DNA of 64,000 bases from Cohnella baijiui (GTDB lineage Bacteria; Bacillota; Bacilli; Paenibacillales; Paenibacillaceae). Positions 53,347 to 62,397 of this stretch are shown here, piece after piece. Position 1 is the first letter of the stretch. Each line of letters starts with the position of its first letter. The notes beneath the pieces are model-generated. The model searched no databases. It was given only the letters and a program-made list of their open reading frames with translations, and had not been told where the DNA came from. Where the stretch lies: positions 186,001-250,000 of the forward strand of contig NZ_JAJFOW010000002.1 in the NCBI RefSeq assembly GCF_020731285.1, given 5' to 3'. The translations under genes and the position numbers were made by a program.

Positions 53347-54291
53347 CTATAGATTCAAGTTTTGATTGTACGCCGGGATGCCGCTGACCCAGGTTTTGTC
53401 CCGGATCGGAGCAAGAATGTCCAGCACTTCCTCCAGCAACTCCGGATCCGTGGGTTCCTCTGCCCAGCTGGCATTTTTCCGTATGTTCTCGGGGTTCGCC
53501 GTGCTCACAAGCGTCGTCGGGATTTGCTCGTTCGAAGTGGAGAATTGAACCGCGAGTCGGGCGATGTCGACGCCTTTGGAGGCGCAATGCTCGGCCGCCC
53601 GCCTGCACGCCGCCTTCACTTCGGCGCTGGCGGGATGCCATTGCGGCGTTCCCCTCGTGCCGAGAAGCCCCATCGAAAGCGGCGAAGCGTTAACCAAGCC
53701 TACCCGCTGTCGCTCCAACTCCGGCAGAAGCTCCAGAAGCGACGTATCGTTCAGCGAATAGTGGCAGTAGGAGATGATCGCGTCCACTTCGATGTCGGGC
53801 AGCATGTGCCGGAAGAGATCGAGCGGCAGCCCGCAGATGCCGGCATGGCGGATTTTTCCCTGTTCCTTGAGCCGATGAAGCGCGGGAATCGCCTCTTCGT
53901 AAATCACGCCCGGCTCCGCGAACTCTACATCGTGAAGGAAGAGGATGTCGACATAGTCGGTGTTGAGCCGCCTCAGGCTCTCTTCGAGACTGGCGGCTAT
54001 CCGCTTAGACGAGAAATCGAAATCGTCCAGACCATAGCGTCCGGCTTTGGTAGACAGATAGAACGTGTCGCGAGGAATGTTCTTCATGGCCTTCCCTAAC
54101 ACCGTTTCTGCCTTGGTCATGCCGTAATACGGCGATACGTCGATGTAGTTGATGCCGGCGGACAGCGCCTCATGAACGGTGCGGATGCTGTCGCCTTCAT
54201 CCGTATCCCGAAATACCGAGCCGAGCGACGAGGCCCCAAAACTCAGAACGGAAACCTCCAGCCCCGTTTTGCCAAGCGTCCTGTACTTCAT
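53347..54291 (-). CDS. Aldo/keto reductase (L-fucose/L-galactose dehydrogenase-like)
   Basis: 314 residues from the ATG at 54291, 9 nt after AAGGAG. Catalytic tetrad D51, Y56, K82 and a His near 121 (ILFLHDVEF). The whole chain resembles the L-galactose/D-threo-aldose dehydrogenase branch (KYRTLGKTGLEVSVLSFGASSLG), which oxidises L-fucose at C1. First gene of the operon, so it may be the fucose dehydrogenase, leaving the zinc enzyme for another step. Confidence 0.9.
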   Translation of the reverse strand: MKYRTLGKTGLEVSVLSFGASSLGSVFRDTDEGDSIRTVHEALSAGINYIDVSPYYGMTKAETVLGKAMKNIPRDTFYLSTKAGRYGLDDFDFSSKRIAASLEESLRRLNTDYVDILFLHDVEFAEPGVIYEEAIPALHRLKEQGKIRHAGICGLPLDLFRHMLPDIEVDAIISYCHYSLNDTSLLELLPELERQRVGLVNASPLSMGLLGTRGTPQWHPASAEVKAACRRAAEHCASKGVDIARLAVQFSTSNEQIPTTLVSTANPENIRKNASWAEEPTDPELLEEVLDILAPIRDKTWVSGIPAYNQNLNL

Positions 54292-54470
54292 TTGCTTTCG
54301 CTCCTTGGTAAGGGATGAACAATGGCAGGTTGACGTAATCATTTTATGTTCCAAATTCTATTTTAACTGCATAATAACGCTCATTCCTCCACTTATATTG
54401 CGATTATCTGCTCTATTTTGCTATCATAATGGCAGCTAAGAGGTTTTTTATTAAAGGGGGCTTCGCATTC
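54292..54470. promoter_or_regulatory. Divergent control region of the fucoside operon and AraC gene
   Basis: 179 AT-rich bases between the aldo/keto reductase and AraC starts. On the plus strand TTGCGA (54398-54403), 18-bp spacer, TATCAT (54422-54427) is a plausible promoter for the AraC gene. The minus-strand promoter is not clear. The region is presumably where the AraC protein binds; I see no strong direct repeat. Confidence 0.4.
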
Positions 54471-55361
54471 ATGGAACCGCTTCGCAAGCACTTCGAAAAC
54501 GGCGACCGATTTCCCTTCCGGCTGGTCTATCAAGATACGAAGTCGCCCCAGCATGAGCTGCCCGACCACCTGCACGACGGCTTCGAGTTGATCTACGTCT
54601 ACGCCGGGAAAGGCGTTCTTTTCGTCAATCATGCGTTTTACGATATGTGCCCCGGCGATTTGTTTCTCATTCCCGGCAATACCATTCATCGCGCGTTTCC
54701 CGACACTATCACGCCGGTGACGTCGACGGCGATTTTTTTCGGCCGTTCGCTGATCCGTCCGACGGACCTGGGCGAAGCCTATTCCCCGCTCCGCTGCTTC
54801 GATTATGCGAAAAAACGACGGAGATATAAGCTCGAAACAGCAGGTCCGGATCGGGAAGCGATCGTCCGCCTGATCGAGGCGATGCAGGAGGAGCTTCTCG
54901 GGCGGCAGACCGGATATCGCCATTCGATCATGCTTCGGCTGCACGACCTGCTTTTGACGTTGAACCGGATGTCCGTTTCGGACGCGGGGGAGAATGGCGG
55001 AGATGCGGGACTGGAACCGACATGGATGCGGGAAACGCTGGCATTCATCGACGAAAACGTAGCCGCACCGGAGCTAAAACTGTCGGGCCTGTCCCGGCGG
55101 GCGTCGATTACGCCCTCCCACTTTTCACGCGTATTCAAGCAACTGACGGGCATGACGGTAACGGACTATGTCGCGGCCAAACGGATCATGGCGGCAAAAG
55201 AGCTATTGACGCTAACGGACGAAAACATCAGTTCGATATGCGGCCGGTGCGGCTTCGAGAGCGAGTCCTATTTTTACAAAACGTTCAAATCGTTGACCGG
55301 CATGACGCCTTCCGTCTACAAACGCCGGCAGCATGCAGACAACCCGCGGCAAGGAAAATAA
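54471..55361 (+). CDS. AraC-family regulator with N-terminal cupin sensor
   Basis: 296 residues from the ATG at 54471, 10 nt after AAAGGGGG; the ATG at 54429 lacks a ribosome binding site. A cupin (AraC_binding) fold at about 20-90 (PDHLHDGFELIYVYAGKG) would bind the sugar inducer, and two helix-turn-helix motifs fill about 185-290 (LSGLSRRASITPSHFSRVFKQLTG). It likely activates the divergent fucoside operon in response to fucose or a fucoside. Confidence 0.92.
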   Translation: MEPLRKHFENGDRFPFRLVYQDTKSPQHELPDHLHDGFELIYVYAGKGVLFVNHAFYDMCPGDLFLIPGNTIHRAFPDTITPVTSTAIFFGRSLIRPTDLGEAYSPLRCFDYAKKRRRYKLETAGPDREAIVRLIEAMQEELLGRQTGYRHSIMLRLHDLLLTLNRMSVSDAGENGGDAGLEPTWMRETLAFIDENVAAPELKLSGLSRRASITPSHFSRVFKQLTGMTVTDYVAAKRIMAAKELLTLTDENISSICGRCGFESESYFYKTFKSLTGMTPSVYKRRQHADNPRQGK

Positions 55362-55368
55362 TCGCCCG

Positions 55369-56424
55369 TCACATGGACGGTTTCCCTCTCTCCTCCGCCT
55401 TCCGATAGGCTAATCGGATGAAGTGGTACAAGCTGTTGTTCCACACGCGGAAATCATGATGCCCATCCTTGATCAGAGCCTGATAGAACTCGCCAAGCGC
55501 TTCTCCCGCCGCCTCCGCCAGCCCATCGACGGACCGGCGGTAGGATTCTAGCGCCACTTCGTCCGCGTCGCCGCAAGTCATATGCAGCAGTTGAAGCTTG
55601 CGGCCGCTTTCCGCCAATCGGGTGCCCAATCGATTTCCGCCGCTCGAAGTGGGCGCGTTGGAAAAGGCGCCGACATACGCGAACAGATCCGCCATTCCCG
55701 GCGCAAGCACCGTTTCGTCCAGCCCGTTTTTCCAGCTGCTTTGGGTTCCGGTATACAGAACCGAATCGTAACGGTGCCCTCCGAGGACCAGGTTCAGGGC
55801 TTGCATCCCGCCCATCGACAAACCCGCGATCGCCCGATGCAAGCGATTGCGATCGATTCCTTCGGGGGAACCGTCCATGATGTCGGAGATGGTAGCATAA
55901 TTCGATTCGATAAAGGGAATCAGATCGTATCTCAGCTCGTAATCGAAGTAATAGAAACCGAGCATGTTGGTGCCCGCGGGAGTAAAAGCGCGGTCCCTCC
56001 AGTCGTGCGCGCTTCTGCCGTTCGGAAAGACGACGATCAGCGGTTCGATCTCGCCGTTCGCGATCAGGTTGTCGATAAGATTGCACAAGATATAGTTGCC
56101 GTCGGCTATACCGTTGCCGCCCAGCCACTCGTCCTGGTCTCCTCCGACCCCATGCAGCAAATACATCACATTGTACCGGGTATCCGTATCCTTTTCGTCA
56201 TAGCCGGCAGGCAGATAAATGCGGCAGGTTTTTTCGATCGGGTTCCCTTCAACGGTTTCTCTTCCCGCTTCTTTGGCATCGAAGTGGCGAGGGATCGCCA
56301 ACTGTCGCGACGAATGGATGTAATGGTTAACCGGATAATGGATTTCCCGGACCGTGCCCTGCAGCTCTTTCCGAACCGCTCGCAGATCTTTATCGGGTAA
56401 TGGAGCTGCGTCCAAGTTCGCCAT
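55369..56424 (-). CDS. Esterase-family alpha/beta hydrolase (feruloyl/acetyl-esterase-like)
   Basis: 351 residues. The catalytic Ser sits in GLSMGG near residue 197; oxyanion region YLLHGVGGDQDEW near 90; the likely His in DGHHDFRVWNN near 320. This is the esterase D/CE1 fold that removes acyl groups from plant or microbial glycans. No signal peptide, so substrates would be imported. Convergent with the AraC gene, separated by 7 bp; probably its own transcription unit. Confidence 0.88.
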   Translation of the reverse strand: MANLDAAPLPDKDLRAVRKELQGTVREIHYPVNHYIHSSRQLAIPRHFDAKEAGRETVEGNPIEKTCRIYLPAGYDEKDTDTRYNVMYLLHGVGGDQDEWLGGNGIADGNYILCNLIDNLIANGEIEPLIVVFPNGRSAHDWRDRAFTPAGTNMLGFYYFDYELRYDLIPFIESNYATISDIMDGSPEGIDRNRLHRAIAGLSMGGMQALNLVLGGHRYDSVLYTGTQSSWKNGLDETVLAPGMADLFAYVGAFSNAPTSSGGNRLGTRLAESGRKLQLLHMTCGDADEVALESYRRSVDGLAEAAGEALGEFYQALIKDGHHDFRVWNNSLYHFIRLAYRKAEERGKPSM

Positions 56425-56572
56425 CTTCCATTCTCATCCTTCCGTGATTAAGGTTGATTCGGCAATATATCGCACGCCAAACTGGGTATACATTCCTATT
56501 GTAGCAACGCTATCGCGCGTTCACCTCAACGGGTGTTGCGAATGTATGCTGTATTTTGCTATCTTTGCAGAC

Positions 56573-56704
56573 TCATTCCCGCTCGCCGTCTGTGTCCTCC
56601 TCGGCCTGTTCGTTTTCCCGGCAAGCGCCCGGCGTGATGCCCGCATACTTCTTGAATACCTTTGTGATTCCTTAAGAAAGCGTTGCCATATTTGAAGATG
56701 CTAG
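56573..56704 (-). pseudogene. Relic of an AraC-family regulator C-terminus
   Basis: In one minus-strand frame ASIFKYGNAFL matches the second helix-turn-helix start (GYxNxSYF). After a frame change near 56672 the next frame continues ITKVFKKYAGITPGACREN and ends in TGA at 56573. These are the last 40-odd residues of an AraC DNA-binding domain with one frameshift; the rest of the gene is absent. Confidence 0.75.
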
Positions 56705-56747
56705 CTTCGGTGCTGTGAAGGATGCTGTCCATAAAACGCAAAAAAAA

Positions 56748-56772
56748 CAGGCCGATTTTGTTTCCCGGCCTG
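56748..56772 (-). terminator. Terminator of the fourth importer operon
   Basis: On the minus strand CAGGCCG-loop-CGGCCTG (7 bp) followed by TTTTTTTTGC, starting 12 nt after the binding-protein stop codon. Confidence 0.88.
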
Positions 56773-56784
56773 GAATGAGCTATT

Positions 56785-58104
56785 TTACAGTTTTATGATT
56801 TCGTCCCACTTTTTCTTTAGCTCGTCGTATGCTTTTTCAGGCGCCATTTTGTCGAACGCGACAGCTTGGGAGATCTTTGTCCACTCGTCCGTCCAGGCGC
56901 CGTAACCTTTCGGCCTGCTGGAGAACGAATTGGCGTCCGTCGCCACGCGATCGATAATATCGATTTGCATCTGGGCCGTTGCATCCAGGGTCTGCGACAG
57001 GTCGTCGAGCACCGGCTTGGAAACCGGAACTCCGCGCGCAAGCGTCAACGCCCGACCGGCTTCTTTGTCGTTGACGAACCATTCGATGAATTTTCGGGCT
57101 TCATCCGGATACTTGGAATTTTGGCTGACCGTAAAAAACTGGGAAGGAAGCATGAAGCCCCCCGCATTCGAGGCGGACGGAACCAATGTCATCGCGAATT
57201 GTCCCGGGTGTACGCTTTCAAAATTGGGGAAGGCGGCTGCATACTCCCGTTGGACCAGAATCGTTCCGTTCATAAAGAGATCCAATTGCGGATCGTTTTG
57301 CTTGTGCCCCGCCGTAACGTTCGCCGGAGGAACGATTCCTTCGTTACGAAGATCCGCGAATAATTTGTTGAATTGGATGTACGTATCCCTATCGATATTG
57401 AATTTGCCGTCGGGCGTATGGATGAACCCCTTCCCATAGGCTAACTGGTAGATCTCGTACTTGTCCGATTCTGTAGTGCCCGTTGCCATAGACAAGTCCA
57501 TCATAAAATATTTGCCTTTTTCCAGCTTCGGTTTCGTTTCCTTAGCGATCTTTACCCATTCATCCCAGTTGAATCCTTTTTCCGGAACCTGGATGCCCAG
57601 CTTGTCGAATGCGGCTTTGTTGTACATAAAGGTAATCGTGTTTACGCCTAAAGGAATTCCGTACAACTTACCGTTCACTTTTCCGGCGGATAGCAGCTTC
57701 TCATTCATATTCGAAGTATCGATTCCGCCGGACAGATCCGCCAGTTGGTTGCGAAGCGCATAGTCCATCAGGTTCCCCGTATCGATCTGCATGATGTCCG
57801 GAAGATTGCGCGAGGCCGAAAGGGTCGCCAGTTTGGTGAAATAAGTATCGAACCCCATGTAGGTCGGTTCGAACGTGACGTCCGGATTGCTCTTCGAGTA
57901 CAGGTCCAGCGCGGCCAGCGTAGCATCGTGACGGACCTGGGATCCCGCCCAGGTAATGCCTAATTGAACTGCAGAACCGGCCTTCGAATGGGACGGCGAA
58001 TTCGCGCTTCCCTTCGAATCGTTCGAATTCGCGCCACAGGCGGTAATCACCAGAACAAGGGAAAGAGCGGTCGCGCCTAGTCCGAGCCATCTTGCTTTTG
58101 TCAT
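56785..58104 (-). CDS. Sugar ABC importer substrate-binding lipoprotein
   Basis: 439 residues from the ATG at 58104 with GGGG 8 nt upstream; the frame to 58200 lacks a ribosome binding site. Lipobox VITAC (Cys23). Typical segments LPDIMQIDTGN, GKLYGIPLGVNTITFMYNK and YPDEARKFIEWFVNDKEAG identify an extracellular solute-binding protein for mono- or oligosaccharides. It follows the YesN-type gene by 111 nt and is the last gene before the terminator. Confidence 0.92.
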   Translation of the reverse strand: MTKARWLGLGATALSLVLVITACGANSNDSKGSANSPSHSKAGSAVQLGITWAGSQVRHDATLAALDLYSKSNPDVTFEPTYMGFDTYFTKLATLSASRNLPDIMQIDTGNLMDYALRNQLADLSGGIDTSNMNEKLLSAGKVNGKLYGIPLGVNTITFMYNKAAFDKLGIQVPEKGFNWDEWVKIAKETKPKLEKGKYFMMDLSMATGTTESDKYEIYQLAYGKGFIHTPDGKFNIDRDTYIQFNKLFADLRNEGIVPPANVTAGHKQNDPQLDLFMNGTILVQREYAAAFPNFESVHPGQFAMTLVPSASNAGGFMLPSQFFTVSQNSKYPDEARKFIEWFVNDKEAGRALTLARGVPVSKPVLDDLSQTLDATAQMQIDIIDRVATDANSFSSRPKGYGAWTDEWTKISQAVAFDKMAPEKAYDELKKKWDEIIKL

Positions 58105-58215
58105 TTTGATATCCCCTCTCCATGCTATTTCCCTTCTGATTATAGGCATCCCTGATGCGCTCTCAAATGAGACAAACCAACAAAAAGTTTTATTAAACAC
58201 GGATCGCAGGAAACG

Positions 58216-59787
58216 CTAAGGTTTATTCTTCAGAACATCTGCGGGGTTTACGCCTATAAACTTTTTGAATTGGCTGCTGAAATACGGAATATTGGAATAC
58301 CCGACTTTCATCGCAATTTCGTAGATATAAAGCTTTCCCTCCAATATCATCTGTCTGGCTTTCTCCATGCGAATCCTGGTGACGTACTGATTGAAGGTTT
58401 CGCCCGTGCCGTTACGAAAGATCTGCCCCAGATAGTTTTTGGAAATATGGATTTCATCCGCCAGCAGACCGAGCGTAATGTTTTCATGATAATGTTCATG
58501 GACGTAACGAACGGCAAAATCGATCATTTGCCGATGCTTGGCGTTATCGGTCCAATGCTTGCTCCGCATGACGATCTCGACCATCCGTTCCAGCCATAAC
58601 CCCAGCGCCTCCGGAGAAGCGTCGCCGCCCAGCTCTGCCGGCAGGTCGAACTTCGGCGCAATCAGATCCAGTTCGATCCCGAGATCGTACAGCGAGTATG
58701 CGAGCGTAGCCCACAATTCCGCTCCCCATAGCCGCAACTCTTGCTCATCGAACGGGCGCCCGGAAGCATGTTTGCCGATAAATTCGGCGATCACCTTCCG
58801 CGCTTCCTTCTCGTCTGCCCGGCGGACCACATGCGCCAACTCCTGGTAAAACTTAAAGGAACGTTCGGGGGAGCTGAACAAAGGAAAGGCAACTTCGGGT
58901 TGCTCGAGCATGCCATTAAACGCATCCGATAACTTTCTCCAATCCGGTTGGACGCGGCTCAACTTGATGTGCACAGGTACCTTCAGCTTCGTGCCCAAAT
59001 AAGACGCAAGCCCGGCCCTCAGCCATTCGGCTTCGCGTTCGAGACCGCTGAGCGGCCGATGCGGCTCTCCGTGCAAGACGACGGCATATCGTCGGCTGTG
59101 CAATTCGACGTAATCGAATGCAGGGAAAGTTTCCCGTACCATCTCGCTCGTGACATTCTGCACCGCAAATCGCAGCAAGTTCCGATCCCTCTCCCAGGCA
59201 TCCCATCGTTGTACGAACGGGAGATCCAGCCTCAATATTCGATGGTCCCGTCCATTCCAATCCGCGACGATCTCCCGAATCTCCGGCCATTCGTCCGTAT
59301 ATTCCGAAGGACCTCCCGTCAAAATCGATTTCAGCCATTCTTGAATGACGAAAGGCTTGTATCGTTTGATCTGATCTTGCAGCTTCCTATACTCGCTCTC
59401 ATTCGACCGGTCCTGCTCCAACCCTTGCGTTACCCTGGAAAGAACCGTTTTCAAGCTTTCCATCGTGACGGGCTTGCTCAAATAGTCGTCCACGCGAAGT
59501 CTGACCGCTTGACGGGCGTATTCGAAATCGGAATAGCCGCTTAAAATGACGAATTTGCCGTTGAAGCCCTCCTCTCGCAATGCCGCGATCATCTCCAGCC
59601 CGTTCATTTCGGGCATGTTGATATCCGTAAGAACGATGTCCGGATGGAGCTCGCGTACCAGCCGGAGCCCCTCCTGCCCATCGATCGCTTCTCCGACCCA
59701 CCGCACCTGAAGCAGTTCCCAGGGAATGGATTCTCTCATGCCCTCCAATACGTTTGGATCATCGTCAATAATGAGGATGCTCTTCAT
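58216..59787 (-). CDS. YesN-type response regulator (receiver plus AraC DNA-binding domain)
   Basis: 523 residues. Receiver 1-120 with D8-D10 pocket and phospho-acceptor D55 (LTDINMPE), then YLSKPV. A long middle domain follows, and AraC helix-turn-helix motifs occupy about 420-520 (LGLLADEIHISKNYLGQIFRN). Start overlaps the kinase stop by 4 nt (ATGA), with GGGGAGAGG upstream. Partner of the YesM kinase; likely controls this importer operon. Confidence 0.93.
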   Translation of the reverse strand: MKSILIIDDDPNVLEGMRESIPWELLQVRWVGEAIDGQEGLRLVRELHPDIVLTDINMPEMNGLEMIAALREEGFNGKFVILSGYSDFEYARQAVRLRVDDYLSKPVTMESLKTVLSRVTQGLEQDRSNESEYRKLQDQIKRYKPFVIQEWLKSILTGGPSEYTDEWPEIREIVADWNGRDHRILRLDLPFVQRWDAWERDRNLLRFAVQNVTSEMVRETFPAFDYVELHSRRYAVVLHGEPHRPLSGLEREAEWLRAGLASYLGTKLKVPVHIKLSRVQPDWRKLSDAFNGMLEQPEVAFPLFSSPERSFKFYQELAHVVRRADEKEARKVIAEFIGKHASGRPFDEQELRLWGAELWATLAYSLYDLGIELDLIAPKFDLPAELGGDASPEALGLWLERMVEIVMRSKHWTDNAKHRQMIDFAVRYVHEHYHENITLGLLADEIHISKNYLGQIFRNGTGETFNQYVTRIRMEKARQMILEGKLYIYEIAMKVGYSNIPYFSSQFKKFIGVNPADVLKNKP

Positions 59788-61541
59788 GGTATCCTCTCCC
59801 CTCCGCCGCTTTCCACGTCTCGCAGCTCCGGGATGAACAGCGCGACGAGCGTTCCGCCCTCGTCGCGACCGCGGATCTCGAGCGCCGCTCCGCTGCCGAA
59901 GAACGCCGACAATCTCTCCCTGACGTTGCGAAGTCCGTAGCCTCCACGGGTTCGGGCAGACAACCGCGCGGCTTCCTCCGGCAATCCCTTTCCGTCATCT
60001 TCAATGATCAATCGCAGGCCGCGCTCCTCCTTTTGGCAGCGAATGGCGATCTCGCCGGTTTTGCGCCCGTGAAAACCGTGGCGGATGCTGTTTTCGATAA
60101 AAGGCTGAAGCGTCATCTTCGGGACCAGACAGCTCCTCGTTTCTTCCGGAACGTCTATCTCGTAGCGGATCCGGTCGCCCAGGCGAATCTGTTGAATTTT
60201 TATATAGCATTCGCTCAATTCGAGTTCAGCGGACAGCGGAATCAGCGACTCTCCGTTAGACAAGCCGATCCGCAGCATTTTCCCCGTCAATTCGAGCACA
60301 TGGCTCATTCGGTCGTTGCCGTCCTTGATGGCCATCCAGTTCAGCTGATCTAACGTGTTGTACAGAAAATGGGGATTGATCATAGCTTGGAGCGCGCCAA
60401 TCTCCGCTTCTTTTTGCTTGCGGTATTGAAGACGGAGCGTCTCGTACAATTCTTCGATCCGGTACAGCAGCTTTCGATAACCGTGGAACAACTGGCCGAA
60501 CTCGTTTCGGTAGTCTTCGGGCAGCATCGACCTGCCCTTCTCTGCCGGGAAATGATTCATCGCCCGCAGCAGCAGGTAAATGGGCTGAGTAAACTTTCGG
60601 TTCAGCAGAAAGAAGAACAGGACAAGCGCGGCAACAGCCGTTAACCCGATGGCGAGCAGAAATTTCGCCATACGGGCGCTCCCCGCGACCAAGCCCTTCC
60701 ATGGCGTCGTTTCCGCGAGCAGCCAACCCGAGCCTTTGATCTGGGTCCATACCACTAGCGCTTGCCCGGGAACAAGCCGGTATCCATTGGCTGCGGGCGG
60801 AAAATCAACGAGTCTTTCGCCCGTATCCAACTCCGGGATGTCGGATAGCGGGAAATCCCGGCCGACGCGGGTAATAAGCCGTCCTCCCGAATCGAACAAT
60901 TGCCGACTGGGCTCGACGTTCTCCTCTAGCAGAAGCTGCTGCACCTCGCTCGCTTTCATGTTGATCATGACGATGCCTCCATAATCGCCGCCGGAGGAAT
61001 AAAACTTTCTCGCGAAGCTGACGACGGACGTTTCGCCCGTGTAGGCAATGGTTCGATGCTCGCCGATCCACGCGAAATCCGATTGGCCGATTTGCGAGTA
61101 CCAATCTTCTTTTTCGATGGCCGCAAGTTCCAAAAACCGTACGGGGTCGTTGATTCCGCTGCGGGGAGCTTCCCGGACGTAGACGTCGATATTCAGAATG
61201 GATGGCGTGCTGAAAGTCAAGGTTTGCAGCGAAGCAACGACGTTCTGTACCGCGACCAGGTTCTCATAGGACTCCTTGGGCTCGCTTAACAAATTCATCA
61301 ACTGATTGTTCCGAACGGCGGACAACGAAACGGATTCGATCAGGGAGAACCTCGCCCGCAATTTCTCGTTTAATTGCGCCAAAATTCTCTCCTGATGGGA
61401 AGAAGTGGTGCGAATGATGCCTTGAACGGAGAAATAATAGCTGGTCCAGATGACAACAGCAAACAGAAGCACGACGAATATCGTCATGCTCCAGAAGTAA
61501 AGGTGGCGGATATGCCATTTTTTAAACAAGCGATCCATCAT
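59784..61541 (-). CDS. YesM-type sensor histidine kinase
   Basis: 585 residues. Membrane segments at about 14-34 and 288-308 flank a dCache-like sensor. HAMP, phosphoacceptor INPHFLYN near 387, and an ATPase domain with IENSIRHGF, EDDGKGLP and GYGLRNVRERL follow. The AAGGGATGA formed by the last codons and stop of the upstream permease gene serves as its ribosome binding site. Confidence 0.93.
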   Translation of the reverse strand: MMDRLFKKWHIRHLYFWSMTIFVVLLFAVVIWTSYYFSVQGIIRTTSSHQERILAQLNEKLRARFSLIESVSLSAVRNNQLMNLLSEPKESYENLVAVQNVVASLQTLTFSTPSILNIDVYVREAPRSGINDPVRFLELAAIEKEDWYSQIGQSDFAWIGEHRTIAYTGETSVVSFARKFYSSGGDYGGIVMINMKASEVQQLLLEENVEPSRQLFDSGGRLITRVGRDFPLSDIPELDTGERLVDFPPAANGYRLVPGQALVVWTQIKGSGWLLAETTPWKGLVAGSARMAKFLLAIGLTAVAALVLFFFLLNRKFTQPIYLLLRAMNHFPAEKGRSMLPEDYRNEFGQLFHGYRKLLYRIEELYETLRLQYRKQKEAEIGALQAMINPHFLYNTLDQLNWMAIKDGNDRMSHVLELTGKMLRIGLSNGESLIPLSAELELSECYIKIQQIRLGDRIRYEIDVPEETRSCLVPKMTLQPFIENSIRHGFHGRKTGEIAIRCQKEERGLRLIIEDDGKGLPEEAARLSARTRGGYGLRNVRERLSAFFGSGAALEIRGRDEGGTLVALFIPELRDVESGGGERIP

Positions 61542-61547
61542 GTCCGA

Positions 61548-62393
61548 TCATCCCTTGAGGCCGGTGGTTGCAATCCCTTCGACCAGGTATCTTTGCGTAA
61601 AAAAGAACAGCACGGTACCCGGTACGATCGACAGCAGCGACATCGCGAACAGTTGTCCCCACGGCGCCGCCGATTGGGAATCGACAAACAGCTTCAACGC
61701 TTGTCCGACCGTAAATTTGCCAACCGATTGAAGATAGATCATGTGGCCGAAGAAATCGTCCCAATTCCACAGAAAACAGAAGATGGAGACGGTTACGATC
61801 GCGGGCACTAGCAGCGGTACGATGATCCGGCTATATATCTTGAACGAACCGCACCCATCCATCTTCGCCGCTTCGTCCAGTTCCTTCGGAATGCCTCGGA
61901 TAAACTGGACAAACAGGAAGATGAAAAACGAGCCCCCGATCCCGCCGGCCAGCGCATGCGGAATGACGAACGGCCAATACGTGTCGATCCACCGAAACGA
62001 GTCGAACAGGACATACTGCGGAACGATCGTCACCTGGTTCGGCAGCATCAAGGTCAGAAGCACAATCGAGAACCAGAAGTTGCGAAGCGGAAAGTTCATT
62101 CTGGCGAAGCCAAAAGCGACTAGACTGCAGGACACGACGGACACCGCCACAAGCGTTGCCGACAGCGCCAGCGTATTTCCGAAAAACACGCCAAATGAAT
62201 AATGGGTAATGGCATTCCAGCCTTCGGTAAAGTTCTTCAACGTCGGGCGAAGCGGAATCAGGTTCGCCGACGACATCTCTTCGATCGGTTTAAACACCGC
62301 TCCGAACCACCAAAGCACTGGATACATCATAGCCGCGCTGATGACCGCGAGCAAGAGGTGAGAACCGATTGCGCTCCTTTTTGCGACTTTCAT
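61548..62393 (-). CDS. Carbohydrate ABC importer permease (MalG type)
   Basis: 281 residues from the ATG at 62393; AAGGTG, part of the upstream gene's end and stop, is its ribosome binding site. Six predicted membrane segments, EAA loop (DEAAKMDGCGSFKIYSRIIVP), GLKG ending. Confidence 0.92.
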   Translation of the reverse strand: MKVAKRSAIGSHLLLAVISAAMMYPVLWWFGAVFKPIEEMSSANLIPLRPTLKNFTEGWNAITHYSFGVFFGNTLALSATLVAVSVVSCSLVAFGFARMNFPLRNFWFSIVLLTLMLPNQVTIVPQYVLFDSFRWIDTYWPFVIPHALAGGIGGSFFIFLFVQFIRGIPKELDEAAKMDGCGSFKIYSRIIVPLLVPAIVTVSIFCFLWNWDDFFGHMIYLQSVGKFTVGQALKLFVDSQSAAPWGQLFAMSLLSIVPGTVLFFFTQRYLVEGIATTGLKG

Positions 62394-62397
62394 GCGA

